Shown here piece by piece: positions 17,590 to 27,440 of a DNA stretch of 64,000 nt. The notes under the pieces are model-generated. The model was not told where the DNA came from. It ran no database searches and saw nothing but the letters and a program-made list of their open reading frames with translations. Origin of the DNA: Bacteroidales bacterium. Lineage in GTDB: Bacteria; Bacteroidota; Bacteroidia; Bacteroidales; UBA932. Position numbers and translations under genes: made by a program. Position 1 is the first letter of the stretch. Every line of letters begins with the position of its first letter. The stretch covers positions 19,254 to 83,253 of the forward strand of contig SUYY01000004.1 of NCBI GenBank assembly GCA_015060205.1, written 5' to 3'.

Positions 17590-19491
17590 TTATCTGTTTC
17601 TATAAATGACTGTACCATGACGTCCCGGCACATTCTCTACTCCTGTGAAGCCGACAGGGTCGTTCCACATTATTCCGTTACCGCATGAAGAACTCTTGAC
17701 AGGTTCTGCATCAAATTTATCCTGAGGTCTTTCATCACCGACTATATCACAGAAGATATAATAGAACGGACGGTTGAAGTCGAAATTGCCCCAGTCTCCG
17801 AAGGTATAAGGGAAGATATTTATGACGTCATCGTCATAACTTGAATTCTGGTTGTTCATAAGGTTGATTTCCTCTGGAATGAATCCGTCGGCAGGACCTT
17901 TCTCGCCGTCTGCATTAAGTCCCCAATAAGTGATAGGGGCGAATTCAAAACGACGCGTACCGTAATTGATATAGGAGATCTCCATTCCCACATTCTTTCC
18001 TTCTGTGCGGCTTCCGATCAGAGTAACCGGAAAATCTATTGCCTTGGACTGCAGGGCATTTATTATAAGTTCCGCTGCAGAAGCGGTATTCTCCGAAACA
18101 ATGATCCACACCTTCTTCAGTCCGAAGTCAGGACCGGTGCCCAGACGTTCGTTTGTCGGAAGACTCGGATTGTTTCCGGCGAATGTCCAATCCTCCGTAG
18201 TTCCGTCATTGAACAAAGCGGTAAAGAAGATATCGTCATAATGTGCTGAACCTACAATGGAACTTGCAAGATAACATGCCTGGTCAACGACACCACCGAC
18301 ACAGAAACTGAAGTCAAGTACGAGTTCATTGATTCCGGCATCAGCAAATTGCTTGAGTTGGTCCTCAAGGACGAATTGTGCTGCGAGATCGAAACTCTCC
18401 ACTGCAAGATAGCCTATGCAGAAGTCCGGCCATGAATCAGTATTCTCCGATGTGGTGATATCTGCCTTCTTCAGATATGCCGCATACAATATAGGGTCAT
18501 ATCCGAATGACTGCGCAGTCACCTCCACCGCATAATCAGGATTCAGAGGATAGACTCCCGGTTCCTCCTCCGTAGGTGAATCATATCTTGCGAACATGAT
18601 GTTATATGTACCGGAAGGGGAAGAGAAAAGTTCCTTCATGTACGACTGATAATTGTCTCTGTTGATCGTCACAGGATTTCCGGTTCCCTTGGCGACAGCA
18701 TATATATTGTCACCCTTGCGGAGGCCTGCAAGGTCAGCAGGAGAGTTTCTGTAGACATAACCCACCGTCAGGTAGATATTGTCATCCACTCCAGTAGGAG
18801 AAGCGAAGAGAGGACCGATTCCCAGACCATAAGTGTCGGTAAGTACGCCTGCCTTTGTCATGGCCTTTGTCTCTATCACCTCCTGGATATATGAATAGAT
18901 ATATCTCTTGCCGCTATTGGATGAATATGCCCTGTAATATCCTCCATCCTCGATATTGGTATCTCCGAGTTTTGAAAGATGGGTGAACAGGTATTCATCA
19001 TATGAAACGGTCATATCCTTTTCCAATGCACGGTACTGTTCTGCCCAAAGATAGTCTTCTGCAAGAATCTCATCCATATAGGCATTAAGGAACTCGGACA
19101 TTGCCGATGACTCAGGCTGCCCTGCCTGACGTATCTCGATTCCCAGATTATCCGCTCTGCCGTTCACTTTTACCCACAGGACTACAGTGCGCTCTTCGCC
19201 AGTTTCATTCGCATCGAAGTTGAGTCTGACAGAACCGTCACCTGCCGCGTCATTTCCTTTCGTCCTGGTGATCTGTGCCCAACCTTCTCCCTGCTTGAAC
19301 TCAAGGTCAGCAGTCCATGCCGCAGATGCCTTGAACTTGATTTCAACAGTTTCACCCTTGTAATATACCGACTTGCCCTCCATCGGATTTGAAACTGAAG
19401 TCAGTCCGGTATCCATCACATCCTCCTTTGTGCAGGAAAATGCAGACAGAAGCGCAAGGGCTGCAAATACTATAGATATTATCCTTTTCAT
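17590..19491 (-). CDS. S41 family peptidase lipoprotein with N-terminal BACON-like domain and PDZ domain
   Basis: Lipobox LLSAFSCTKE; BACON-like region; PDZ (VYRNSPADLAGLRKGDNIYAV); catalytic ENTASAAELI (Ser) and GSRTEGKNVG (Lys). Confidence 0.85.
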   Translation of the reverse strand: MKRIISIVFAALALLSAFSCTKEDVMDTGLTSVSNPMEGKSVYYKGETVEIKFKASAAWTADLEFKQGEGWAQITRTKGNDAAGDGSVRLNFDANETGEERTVVLWVKVNGRADNLGIEIRQAGQPESSAMSEFLNAYMDEILAEDYLWAEQYRALEKDMTVSYDEYLFTHLSKLGDTNIEDGGYYRAYSSNSGKRYIYSYIQEVIETKAMTKAGVLTDTYGLGIGPLFASPTGVDDNIYLTVGYVYRNSPADLAGLRKGDNIYAVAKGTGNPVTINRDNYQSYMKELFSSPSGTYNIMFARYDSPTEEEPGVYPLNPDYAVEVTAQSFGYDPILYAAYLKKADITTSENTDSWPDFCIGYLAVESFDLAAQFVLEDQLKQFADAGINELVLDFSFCVGGVVDQACYLASSIVGSAHYDDIFFTALFNDGTTEDWTFAGNNPSLPTNERLGTGPDFGLKKVWIIVSENTASAAELIINALQSKAIDFPVTLIGSRTEGKNVGMEISYINYGTRRFEFAPITYWGLNADGEKGPADGFIPEEINLMNNQNSSYDDDVINIFPYTFGDWGNFDFNRPFYYIFCDIVGDERPQDKFDAEPVKSSSCGNGIMWNDPVGFTGVENVPGRHGTVIYRNR

Positions 19492-19497
19492 ATTATT

Positions 19498-22023
19498 TTA
19501 TTTATTCATCATTTCACCGGTTGCAGTATTGTATACGACAGGTTCGTACCAGCCGTTCTCGTCCTCCCATGTTATGAGAATATACGGCTTGTCGGCAGAT
19601 ATATACCAACCCGGATCATATCTCTTGATATTCTCTGTAAACCAGAGAACGTAACTGTGGCTCAGGACATAATCGGTCTTCTGTCTTGCAGCACCCGGCA
19701 TATTTGCAGAATACTCCTCGGAAGACATCTTTGTCAGGGCATAATTCTTTACGGCATAGCCATCTTTGAATGTAACTGTCAACTTGATGGCATTTGCTGA
19801 GATTTGACCGGAATATGAAGGACATGCGTCCTTCCATGCGGAATCAGAGAACTTGATCACCTTTCCGACAGAAGGAGTGAAATCCACCTTGGCCATATTG
19901 CTTATCTTTTCGTCCTTGTCATATCCGATCACACAGAAAAGATAGTTTGTTCCGAAAGTAAGTCCCTCCACATATATCCCCTCCTTGACACTAGAAGCCT
20001 GGACATCAGCACATTCATCCACTGTACCATATACAAGAGCATTGAAGGCTGCCTCGTCATTATTCACAAATTCGTTATACCAATATCCGCCGCCTTCAGA
20101 CGAAAGAATGAAATATCTGTATGAGACAATGTCACCTGATGCGGTCACAGGGATTACGGCGGAATTGAGAGTCGTGGTCAGAGTTCCTATAGTAAGGTCG
20201 ATATTGTTCTTTTCAACAGACTTTGTAGACACCTCAAGCCGTGTTGGTGTTCCCACTTTACCATCGGAACTTACCGCAGCGGCCACAATCCAATATTTAC
20301 AGCCGCTTTCAAGATACTGTGCCTTATATTCGTACATTTCCGAATATACTGAAGGCGTAAGTCCTGTGAGGTAGTCCAGAAGAGCATCGTCAGAAGAATA
20401 ACCACCTGATATATAATCCGCATCACTGACTGTAGAGACAAGTACCTGATGCGCTCCGTCATATGCAGAGACCTCGGCAGAAACAGATTTGAAATCCCTC
20501 TGCTTTGTCTCTAGAGAGACAGTTGCCGCACCACCACGGGAATATTCCGTCAATGTTACCTTAAACTCAAGAACATCAGCCTTACACCACTGATCCATCT
20601 TCACTGGAAGTACTAGGAATGGATATTCCTGACCGGCAATAGTCTGACTTTCCACAACCTCAGAAAGAAGACCTCTGAATGATGAGGTATGCTTGAAACG
20701 GTCGTATGTATTGGCAAAACTGCCTTCAAGGTCGGATATGACTGTCTCAAGAGTCTGGTCCTCTGACATAGGGATCAGGTAATATACGTCAGTACCCTTG
20801 ACACTTACAGAGATTGCGGCATCCTCGAATGTGACGTCGGTAACCTCATGATTGACTCCCACGCTGGATACTGCCTCATATATGAAGTCCGAAGCAGTCT
20901 TCGCTCCCATCGGGAAGGCCCAGACCACATAGGTCTCTCCAGGGATGACCTCACTCACAAGGTCCGTCAGAGGCATTGTCTTCACTGACTCCGCAAAAGG
21001 ATTACGTGAAAGCATAGGGTTTGTGATGCCGCTAAGTTCCTTTGCCAAAGACTTAGGGTCAAACTCTTCCCAAAGGGTTGCGCCATAAAAGCAGGTCTGA
21101 GGGCTTGGAGTCACGGTAACAGTCCTGGTCTGGTCTATCGTAACCTTACAAGGTGCAGAACCGATTGAAACAGCCACCTGAGCGATCATCGGTTCCTCTC
21201 CGATACCGAGCATCTTCACCACTCCTGAAACTTCTCCAGCATCCTGAGCAGGCGCAGTGATGGTAAGTATACCTTCAGAAAGGGACGCCTTCCATCCGTC
21301 AGGTTTTTCCGTGACAGTGAAATTGTCAACTCCGATCATTCCCACCGTGATATCTCTGGACTCGGCATATGCGAAATATTGCTTTCCTGAGAACGGATAG
21401 AACTGCATCTGCTGATCCACAACGAAAGGTACACGGAACTGTGTATATCCGTCTGACAATGTCAGGACGAGACAATCGTCATCCTCCTCGACACTCGAGA
21501 AAAGTCCGCTTGACAACTGAGCGTCCGACACCACCCATGTACGACCCCCGTCAATTGATATCTCAAGGGAATTTGAATCATTCACCCTGATGGCAGGAGT
21601 AATATTTGTCACCTCCACATTCTTGCCGTTATGCTGAAGGTACTCCAACTTTCCATCCTTGTAATATCCCCAATAGTTCCTGCCGCCTTCTTCTATCACC
21701 GTTACGACAGGTATTCCGGCGAATACCTCGCCGTCATCACCACTGTCCTCACTTTTGCCGGAAGCCTGGATATTCAGGACCTGTCCATCAGAAAGTGTAA
21801 CGACATAACCATCCGCACTTGTTTCGCAAGACGACACCAAAAGTTTACCCTCAACGATCGTCTTCAGAGCAGCAACTTCACCATTGAGACTTTCAAGAGC
21901 CTTCACCCTTCCTTCAAGCGAGGCTATGGCATCCTTGATGTCAGAATCATCGTATTTTTCCGCTTCAGTGCATGCCGTAAAAATGCAGCACATCATTGCT
22001 ATGATTGCGTATATCTTCTTCAT
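19498..22023 (-). CDS. Large modular lipoprotein with DUF4988 / PL29-N-terminal-like domain
   Basis: MKKIYAIIAMMCCIFTACTEAEKYDDSDIKDAIASLEGRVKALESLNGEVAALK then LSDGQVLNIQ..GRNYWGYYKDGKLEYLQHNGKNV; repeated beta-rich modules. Start moved to 22023. Confidence 0.7.
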   Translation of the reverse strand: MKKIYAIIAMMCCIFTACTEAEKYDDSDIKDAIASLEGRVKALESLNGEVAALKTIVEGKLLVSSCETSADGYVVTLSDGQVLNIQASGKSEDSGDDGEVFAGIPVVTVIEEGGRNYWGYYKDGKLEYLQHNGKNVEVTNITPAIRVNDSNSLEISIDGGRTWVVSDAQLSSGLFSSVEEDDDCLVLTLSDGYTQFRVPFVVDQQMQFYPFSGKQYFAYAESRDITVGMIGVDNFTVTEKPDGWKASLSEGILTITAPAQDAGEVSGVVKMLGIGEEPMIAQVAVSIGSAPCKVTIDQTRTVTVTPSPQTCFYGATLWEEFDPKSLAKELSGITNPMLSRNPFAESVKTMPLTDLVSEVIPGETYVVWAFPMGAKTASDFIYEAVSSVGVNHEVTDVTFEDAAISVSVKGTDVYYLIPMSEDQTLETVISDLEGSFANTYDRFKHTSSFRGLLSEVVESQTIAGQEYPFLVLPVKMDQWCKADVLEFKVTLTEYSRGGAATVSLETKQRDFKSVSAEVSAYDGAHQVLVSTVSDADYISGGYSSDDALLDYLTGLTPSVYSEMYEYKAQYLESGCKYWIVAAAVSSDGKVGTPTRLEVSTKSVEKNNIDLTIGTLTTTLNSAVIPVTASGDIVSYRYFILSSEGGGYWYNEFVNNDEAAFNALVYGTVDECADVQASSVKEGIYVEGLTFGTNYLFCVIGYDKDEKISNMAKVDFTPSVGKVIKFSDSAWKDACPSYSGQISANAIKLTVTFKDGYAVKNYALTKMSSEEYSANMPGAARQKTDYVLSHSYVLWFTENIKRYDPGWYISADKPYILITWEDENGWYEPVVYNTATGEMMNK

Positions 22024-22030
22024 CACGATA

Positions 22031-24190
22031 TTATTTAGTTCTGTAATCCTCAAGTTTCTTCACCTGTCCGTCGACGATCAGAAGATGCTGTAACTCTCCG
22101 TAGACAGGCTTGCCTTCCGCATCTGCACCCACCGGCAGACAGAGAGCAAGAATCACAGTCTTGTCGTTTCGAGCGGTTTCAGTAGCATATGTTGTCAGCG
22201 ACTTGGTGGAAAGACCAAGGTTCATTATCTTCTCATCCCATACATCAAAGAGAGATGAATAGGTAGGATAATCCTCATATGGATCGTTCAGGATATATGG
22301 AAGACCGAGAAGATCGTAATTGGCATCACCGTATGATGAGGTCATATACAGCAATGTACCGGTATCCTCATTCGCCGAGAAAGTAAACACCCACTCACCG
22401 TCAGAAAGATCGGCAGATATTTTCGCTGACGGATCTGCACCTGCAGATACATCCTGAGTCCTGACAGACTTGAACCTGACATCACTGACGACTCCGTCAA
22501 CATCCTCTACGCAATATGCCACGACATACTCCACTCCAGGCTCGTAGCCGAACATGGACAAGGCATCATGTCCTGACGGTTCTGCATCCCAGGTATTCAC
22601 CTGAAGAACCCTTTCTCCGTCAGCAGCCTCCATATAAGTCTCGAAAAAAAACTTCATCCATTCCGCATGGCTCGCAGTCCGGATATTCTCCGGAGGACAC
22701 ATTTCAGGAGCATCTTCCCTTGCCTGCTCATCCACAGGAGAGACAATCTGGAAATATATCAGAGCAATATCTTCCGGAGTGGAATAACTGAAAGAATATC
22801 TGAAACCGGTACGTGAGACATTGTCCAGTTCGAGAATCAGTTCTTCATCCGAGATGAGACATGATGACGGATTATCTATAACCCTTTCCTTCATGACCAC
22901 AGGATCGGAGAACTGCAGTTCCGTAACCTCTCCATAGTAGTTTTCTCCGGCAGACACAATAACATATTCAGATGCAGGATTATAGGCAACTATCTGATGC
23001 TCGACCACCGATTCCGAATCGCCTGTAGCGGCATTGTTCTGAACATCGAAATAATATTCAGGATTAGCCACGCCCCATCCGTTTTCCACAAGATCCATTG
23101 CATATGCCTTCTTCTGAGCATCTGTATATGCCTTAATCTTGTCTGCATCTGCTGAAGGCATCCAGCGATAGTAACAGTTCTTGCAGGTCGGTTCAAAATT
23201 CACCTTTATCCAGAATATGGATGCCGCTGCCTTATGAGGTACTATCTCATATCTTGCTTCCGGACTGTCAGGAATAGGTTTGAGGGAGAAATCCCTTCGC
23301 GCTGCAAATTCAGCAGGTGTACCGTTCACGTCCAATGCTACAGCGAGAGAGGTCTGTGATACCTCTGCATCTGCTGACTGTCCGAAATCCACACCATAAG
23401 TCATATCGGAGGCATTCGCTACATCGTACGCCGGAGAGGCTGTCCTGACAAAATCCCTGAGCATCCTGTCCCCTACCAGATCGACATATGTATCTATTTC
23501 ATCTGTAAGGTAAGACCAGTAGCAGATATATTTACAGTCATCATTAGGGTCATGAACTGCAGAGAAAGACCTGTAGTTTACGCTTACATCGATACGGACA
23601 TCAGGATCTCCCACCAATTCCACCGATGGTGTCTTGAACCAGCACAGAACAGGATTTGCCGGTTCGAGTCCCTCTTCATCAAAACAAGGTGCCACACATA
23701 TCACATAATCACAGTCCGGAAGAATGTTTCCGTTGTGATAGGTGGAGTTCATCCAGTCGAAGGAATGAGAATAGAAGTCATCCAGACTGGTCTCCGAGAA
23801 CACGACTCCGTTTGTGGATGATGATTCCGTAAGAATGGTAACTATCATGTCTTCCACTTCCTGTCTGGACACATCCACCATCTTTTCATTGATGAGGGTA
23901 TTGTAAAGCAGCGACAATGGAATTACATCCACCCAATAGGAAGCCACATTTGCTCCGGGACGACATTCGAACACCACATTCGAAGCATCAACGGACTTGA
24001 TGGCTACCGATACACCGTCGGCGTCAGCCTCCACAGTCCTGGCATTGGGCAGGACGAGATTTATCCTGCCGCCGGAATAATCCACATATTTTCCGTTGGA
24101 GCCGCCCTCAGGACCGTTTTTCTCCTCACATGAAGTCATGCAGAAGACCATGCTCATAGCGAGCAACAAGGTCATGTATAGATTTTTCAT
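22031..24190 (-). CDS. Large putative surface lipoprotein of unknown function
   Basis: MKNLYMTLLLAMSMVFCMTSCEEKNGPEGG lipobox; repeated fibronectin-like beta modules. Confidence 0.6.
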   Translation of the reverse strand: MKNLYMTLLLAMSMVFCMTSCEEKNGPEGGSNGKYVDYSGGRINLVLPNARTVEADADGVSVAIKSVDASNVVFECRPGANVASYWVDVIPLSLLYNTLINEKMVDVSRQEVEDMIVTILTESSSTNGVVFSETSLDDFYSHSFDWMNSTYHNGNILPDCDYVICVAPCFDEEGLEPANPVLCWFKTPSVELVGDPDVRIDVSVNYRSFSAVHDPNDDCKYICYWSYLTDEIDTYVDLVGDRMLRDFVRTASPAYDVANASDMTYGVDFGQSADAEVSQTSLAVALDVNGTPAEFAARRDFSLKPIPDSPEARYEIVPHKAAASIFWIKVNFEPTCKNCYYRWMPSADADKIKAYTDAQKKAYAMDLVENGWGVANPEYYFDVQNNAATGDSESVVEHQIVAYNPASEYVIVSAGENYYGEVTELQFSDPVVMKERVIDNPSSCLISDEELILELDNVSRTGFRYSFSYSTPEDIALIYFQIVSPVDEQAREDAPEMCPPENIRTASHAEWMKFFFETYMEAADGERVLQVNTWDAEPSGHDALSMFGYEPGVEYVVAYCVEDVDGVVSDVRFKSVRTQDVSAGADPSAKISADLSDGEWVFTFSANEDTGTLLYMTSSYGDANYDLLGLPYILNDPYEDYPTYSSLFDVWDEKIMNLGLSTKSLTTYATETARNDKTVILALCLPVGADAEGKPVYGELQHLLIVDGQVKKLEDYRTK

Positions 24191-24201
24191 AGATATATAA
24201 A

Positions 24202-25224
24202 TTATAAATATTCGTATCCGGCAGAGCCTCCGTCCAGGAGACATACCTGCATATTGTTGACATATCCGTCCGTATCAAGAGCCAGAGCATATACATAGGT
24301 CTTCGACAGATTCCATGCGGAATCACATGAGAACGTATATTCCTTTGCCTTTTCGGTTTCAGCGGTCACCCGTCCAAGACCGTCACCGTAGACCGTGGCC
24401 GAAAGCATATGTCTTACCACAAACTGATGGTAGTAGTCTTCATATTCTATCGACCCGTCAAGTTGATAGCCTTTCACGCCGTCTTCCACGACATATACCG
24501 CAAGATAATAGTCTGCACTCAACTCTGAAAAGAGGTTAACCTTCACGGATGCGGCACCGTTCTCAACAGAAGATTCGACAGATACGCCGCAATGAGCGGG
24601 ATATTTCCGGGCAGACAGGGAAATCTCGGTCTTCGCCTTGTCCCTCTCGCCCTGTTCAAGAGAAAATCCTGTCCTCATGTCCACAGAGGCAGCAGGTGTT
24701 GCCTTCAGTTCAAGACGCTCGAAGAGTAGTGCAAACTGGTCTGATTTCCAATGGTCCTTCTCATGGAACGCCATCAGGTGCACATCCGGATTCTTTGAGA
24801 GGATGTTCCTGTCAATGTATCTCGAAGCATCCGGGCAGAAAGAGCACGACCCGTCAGTAAACTCCATAAGGCAGATATTCCTGACAAAACGTGACTCAAG
24901 GACAGGTTCTGCCGTTACCTTCACTTCAAGCGACCTCCGTCCTTCATATTCCGCATAAAAGACATATTCTCCCGGAGTTTCTGTAGAAAACTCATCGCCA
25001 TCCAGCCTTTTCCCGTCCTGCGCACGATATATACTGGCGTTCCCAGTCACATCGGCATTGCCCTCATAGACGGTAAACTTGACCTGAGAGACTCCGTCAG
25101 CAGGAAAAGAGGCGACATTTGCCTTCAGGACAAGATCCAGAGTCTCCTCCTCACCCGAACATGCGTTCAGACAAAAAAGCGAAACGACTGCCAGAAAGGC
25201 TGATTTAATATAATTCCTCATCAT
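24202..25224 (-). CDS. Omp28-like lipoprotein: Ig-like N-terminal domain plus thioredoxin-like CxxC domain
   Basis: FCLNACSGEEE lipobox; ANVASFPADGVSQVKFTVYEGNADVTG; LMEFTDGSCSFCPDASRYI. Confidence 0.7.
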   Translation of the reverse strand: MMRNYIKSAFLAVVSLFCLNACSGEEETLDLVLKANVASFPADGVSQVKFTVYEGNADVTGNASIYRAQDGKRLDGDEFSTETPGEYVFYAEYEGRRSLEVKVTAEPVLESRFVRNICLMEFTDGSCSFCPDASRYIDRNILSKNPDVHLMAFHEKDHWKSDQFALLFERLELKATPAASVDMRTGFSLEQGERDKAKTEISLSARKYPAHCGVSVESSVENGAASVKVNLFSELSADYYLAVYVVEDGVKGYQLDGSIEYEDYYHQFVVRHMLSATVYGDGLGRVTAETEKAKEYTFSCDSAWNLSKTYVYALALDTDGYVNNMQVCLLDGGSAGYEYL

Positions 25225-26324
25225 TAGTTATACATGTAATCTGATTCTGAACCGAGGGCACATTCGCTGATATTATTACAGATGAAGGTATCGCCCTCCT
25301 GAGATATGACTGCAAAAACTGCCCACATTCCGGCGGTATTCCAGTCCTTGTTGACTTTCACTGTCTTTGTGACACTTACCTCGACTCCCACCTCTACAGG
25401 AAGACCTGAGTTAAGGTTGTCGCCCCAACGGTTTCCTGCCACGACTGCACGTACGACATTGTCGTGGGTATATACCCCGTCTGCTCCGGCCTGATTATAT
25501 TCGATTCCGTCTTCAAGAAGGAACATATGGTACCTGAGTTTCTCCGAGACGTTCGATGTAACCCTTCCGGTAATGACGATCTCGTCACCCTTGAGTTCAG
25601 CCTTTACCGCAGCACCACATGTGGAAGGATATTCGGAAAGAATTGTATTCCTTTGAGCATCAATCAGTTCCCTTTCACTCGTAATCTTCTCCTCTGTCTT
25701 CATCATATTGAAGGCAAACAAAGGAAGTCCGGTATCATGACTCACGATGTCCCTGATGTCCTCATTGGCATCCACTCGCATCGGATCAGTCATGACATGC
25801 TCGTCGAATATCACATGGAATGCTGTCAGTACAACGCGGTCAGGCTCCTGGTCCATCATCTGCTTCAAGGCTGATGTGAGCATCGGACAATATGTGCATG
25901 AAACAGCAGTGAACTGCATGCCCCACAACTTCTGATAATAATCCTTCTGACCGACACTTACACCCGCTGCCACCACCTTGACCACGACCTCATTATCGCT
26001 ATAGTGCGCACCATCGGAATAGTAACGCGCAGTGAATCTGTATTCAGACGGGACTGTACTGGAAAATGTATTCTGCCCAGGCTTCACAGAGATCTCTTTC
26101 CCGTCGACCACATAGATCAGACTCATATTGGAGTCCTTGCTGACATCCTTCGAGCCGTACTTCACAGTAAATGTCACTGCCTGCTGTCCGTCTGCCTTTA
26201 TCGAAGTCCTGTCTGCAAATATACGGAGTACACCATCCGGAACATTCGACGGATCGGTGTCATCGATATGACCGCTGCATGAGAACAGGCAGGCAAGAAC
26301 AGATATGAACAAGAATCTTTTCAT
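25224..26324 (-). CDS. Omp28-like lipoprotein with Ig-like and thioredoxin-like CxxC domains
   Basis: ACLFSCSGHIDD lipobox; DRTSIKADGQQAVTFTVKYGSKDVS; MQFTAVSCTYCPMLTSALKQM; ends DYMYN. Confidence 0.7.
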   Translation of the reverse strand: MKRFLFISVLACLFSCSGHIDDTDPSNVPDGVLRIFADRTSIKADGQQAVTFTVKYGSKDVSKDSNMSLIYVVDGKEISVKPGQNTFSSTVPSEYRFTARYYSDGAHYSDNEVVVKVVAAGVSVGQKDYYQKLWGMQFTAVSCTYCPMLTSALKQMMDQEPDRVVLTAFHVIFDEHVMTDPMRVDANEDIRDIVSHDTGLPLFAFNMMKTEEKITSERELIDAQRNTILSEYPSTCGAAVKAELKGDEIVITGRVTSNVSEKLRYHMFLLEDGIEYNQAGADGVYTHDNVVRAVVAGNRWGDNLNSGLPVEVGVEVSVTKTVKVNKDWNTAGMWAVFAVISQEGDTFICNNISECALGSESDYMYN

Positions 26325-26327
26325 CTA

Positions 26328-27398
26328 TCAATTGTATGCGTAGTCAACTGAACCGTTTACCGGGAAACTTACGATATTGTCGATGACGATATCTCCTCCG
26401 GACTGCTTCAATGCAAAGACGACCACAGAGTAATCATCCTGCGATGCACCGGAAGGCACTTCCAGTTTCACGGACTGCGTCACTGAAGAAGACTCACCAT
26501 CCTTCAGAAGTTCAAAAGCAGAGGACGACATCACCTCATAATTGCCTGAAACACCTACAACGACATTGTTGTAGACATCTTCATATGCTGATCCTCCCGG
26601 AATACAATTATCCCTGAGCACTGCAAAGCCTATATCATATCTGCCTCCGGTGCTTGACTTGACCTGAGCGGAAACGGATAGAGAACCTGCGGAATATGAG
26701 GAAGAAGCCTTGATTCCGCATGATGTAGGGCAAGAAGCAATCCTGTCGAATATGATAGATTCAATCTCAGAATAGTTCCTCTCGGAAGACATCACGTCGA
26801 GGTCATACACACATGACGGGAAACCCGGAGCCTTGAAGACTTCGATAAGATAATCCGCCACATACTTGCTGCCATCAGAAAATGCATAGGTAGACCCTGC
26901 ACCATGAAATGCAAGTTCCACTATCCTTCCCTTGGTCCAGTCGCTGACCCTGTCAAGTCCTTTGGTCATGGATGGACAGTTCTGGCACCAGGTAGCGGTA
27001 AAACGGTATATGGCAACATTCTTCCTGAACACCTCGAATCTGCTGCGTCCGGATGAAGTCACTGTCACAGTATTTGCGCAAGGTTCACCAGAGACTGTTG
27101 CGGAGAACGTGTATTCTCCATCCTCGACAGACCTGAACTCCTTTGTTCCCTTCGCCAGACGTCTGCCTGTCGCCTCATTCTTGAAATATATCTTAGACAT
27201 ATATTCCGGATTGTCGGTGAGCACTACTCCGTCAGCATCGGTCACCGTAAATGTAGCAGTCTGTTTTCCGTCGGACTCAATCTCCTGCTTATCTACAGAA
27301 AGCGTTACAGGAGCCTTAGGAACATATACATCTGATGACGCCTGCGAACATGAAAGGACCGCAGCAAGCGGCATCAGCAAAAACATTATCTTTTTCAT
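26328..27398 (-). CDS. Omp28-like lipoprotein with Ig-like and thioredoxin-like CxxC domains
   Basis: AAVLSCSQASS lipobox; VDKQEIESDGKQTATFTVTDADG; YRFTATWCQNCPSMTKGLDRV; ends DYAYN. Confidence 0.7.
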   Translation of the reverse strand: MKKIMFLLMPLAAVLSCSQASSDVYVPKAPVTLSVDKQEIESDGKQTATFTVTDADGVVLTDNPEYMSKIYFKNEATGRRLAKGTKEFRSVEDGEYTFSATVSGEPCANTVTVTSSGRSRFEVFRKNVAIYRFTATWCQNCPSMTKGLDRVSDWTKGRIVELAFHGAGSTYAFSDGSKYVADYLIEVFKAPGFPSCVYDLDVMSSERNYSEIESIIFDRIASCPTSCGIKASSSYSAGSLSVSAQVKSSTGGRYDIGFAVLRDNCIPGGSAYEDVYNNVVVGVSGNYEVMSSSAFELLKDGESSSVTQSVKLEVPSGASQDDYSVVVFALKQSGGDIVIDNIVSFPVNGSVDYAYN

Positions 27399-27440
27399 AA
27401 TTTAAATATATTGTTTCCATTCTTTCCTTATCCGGTCTGC

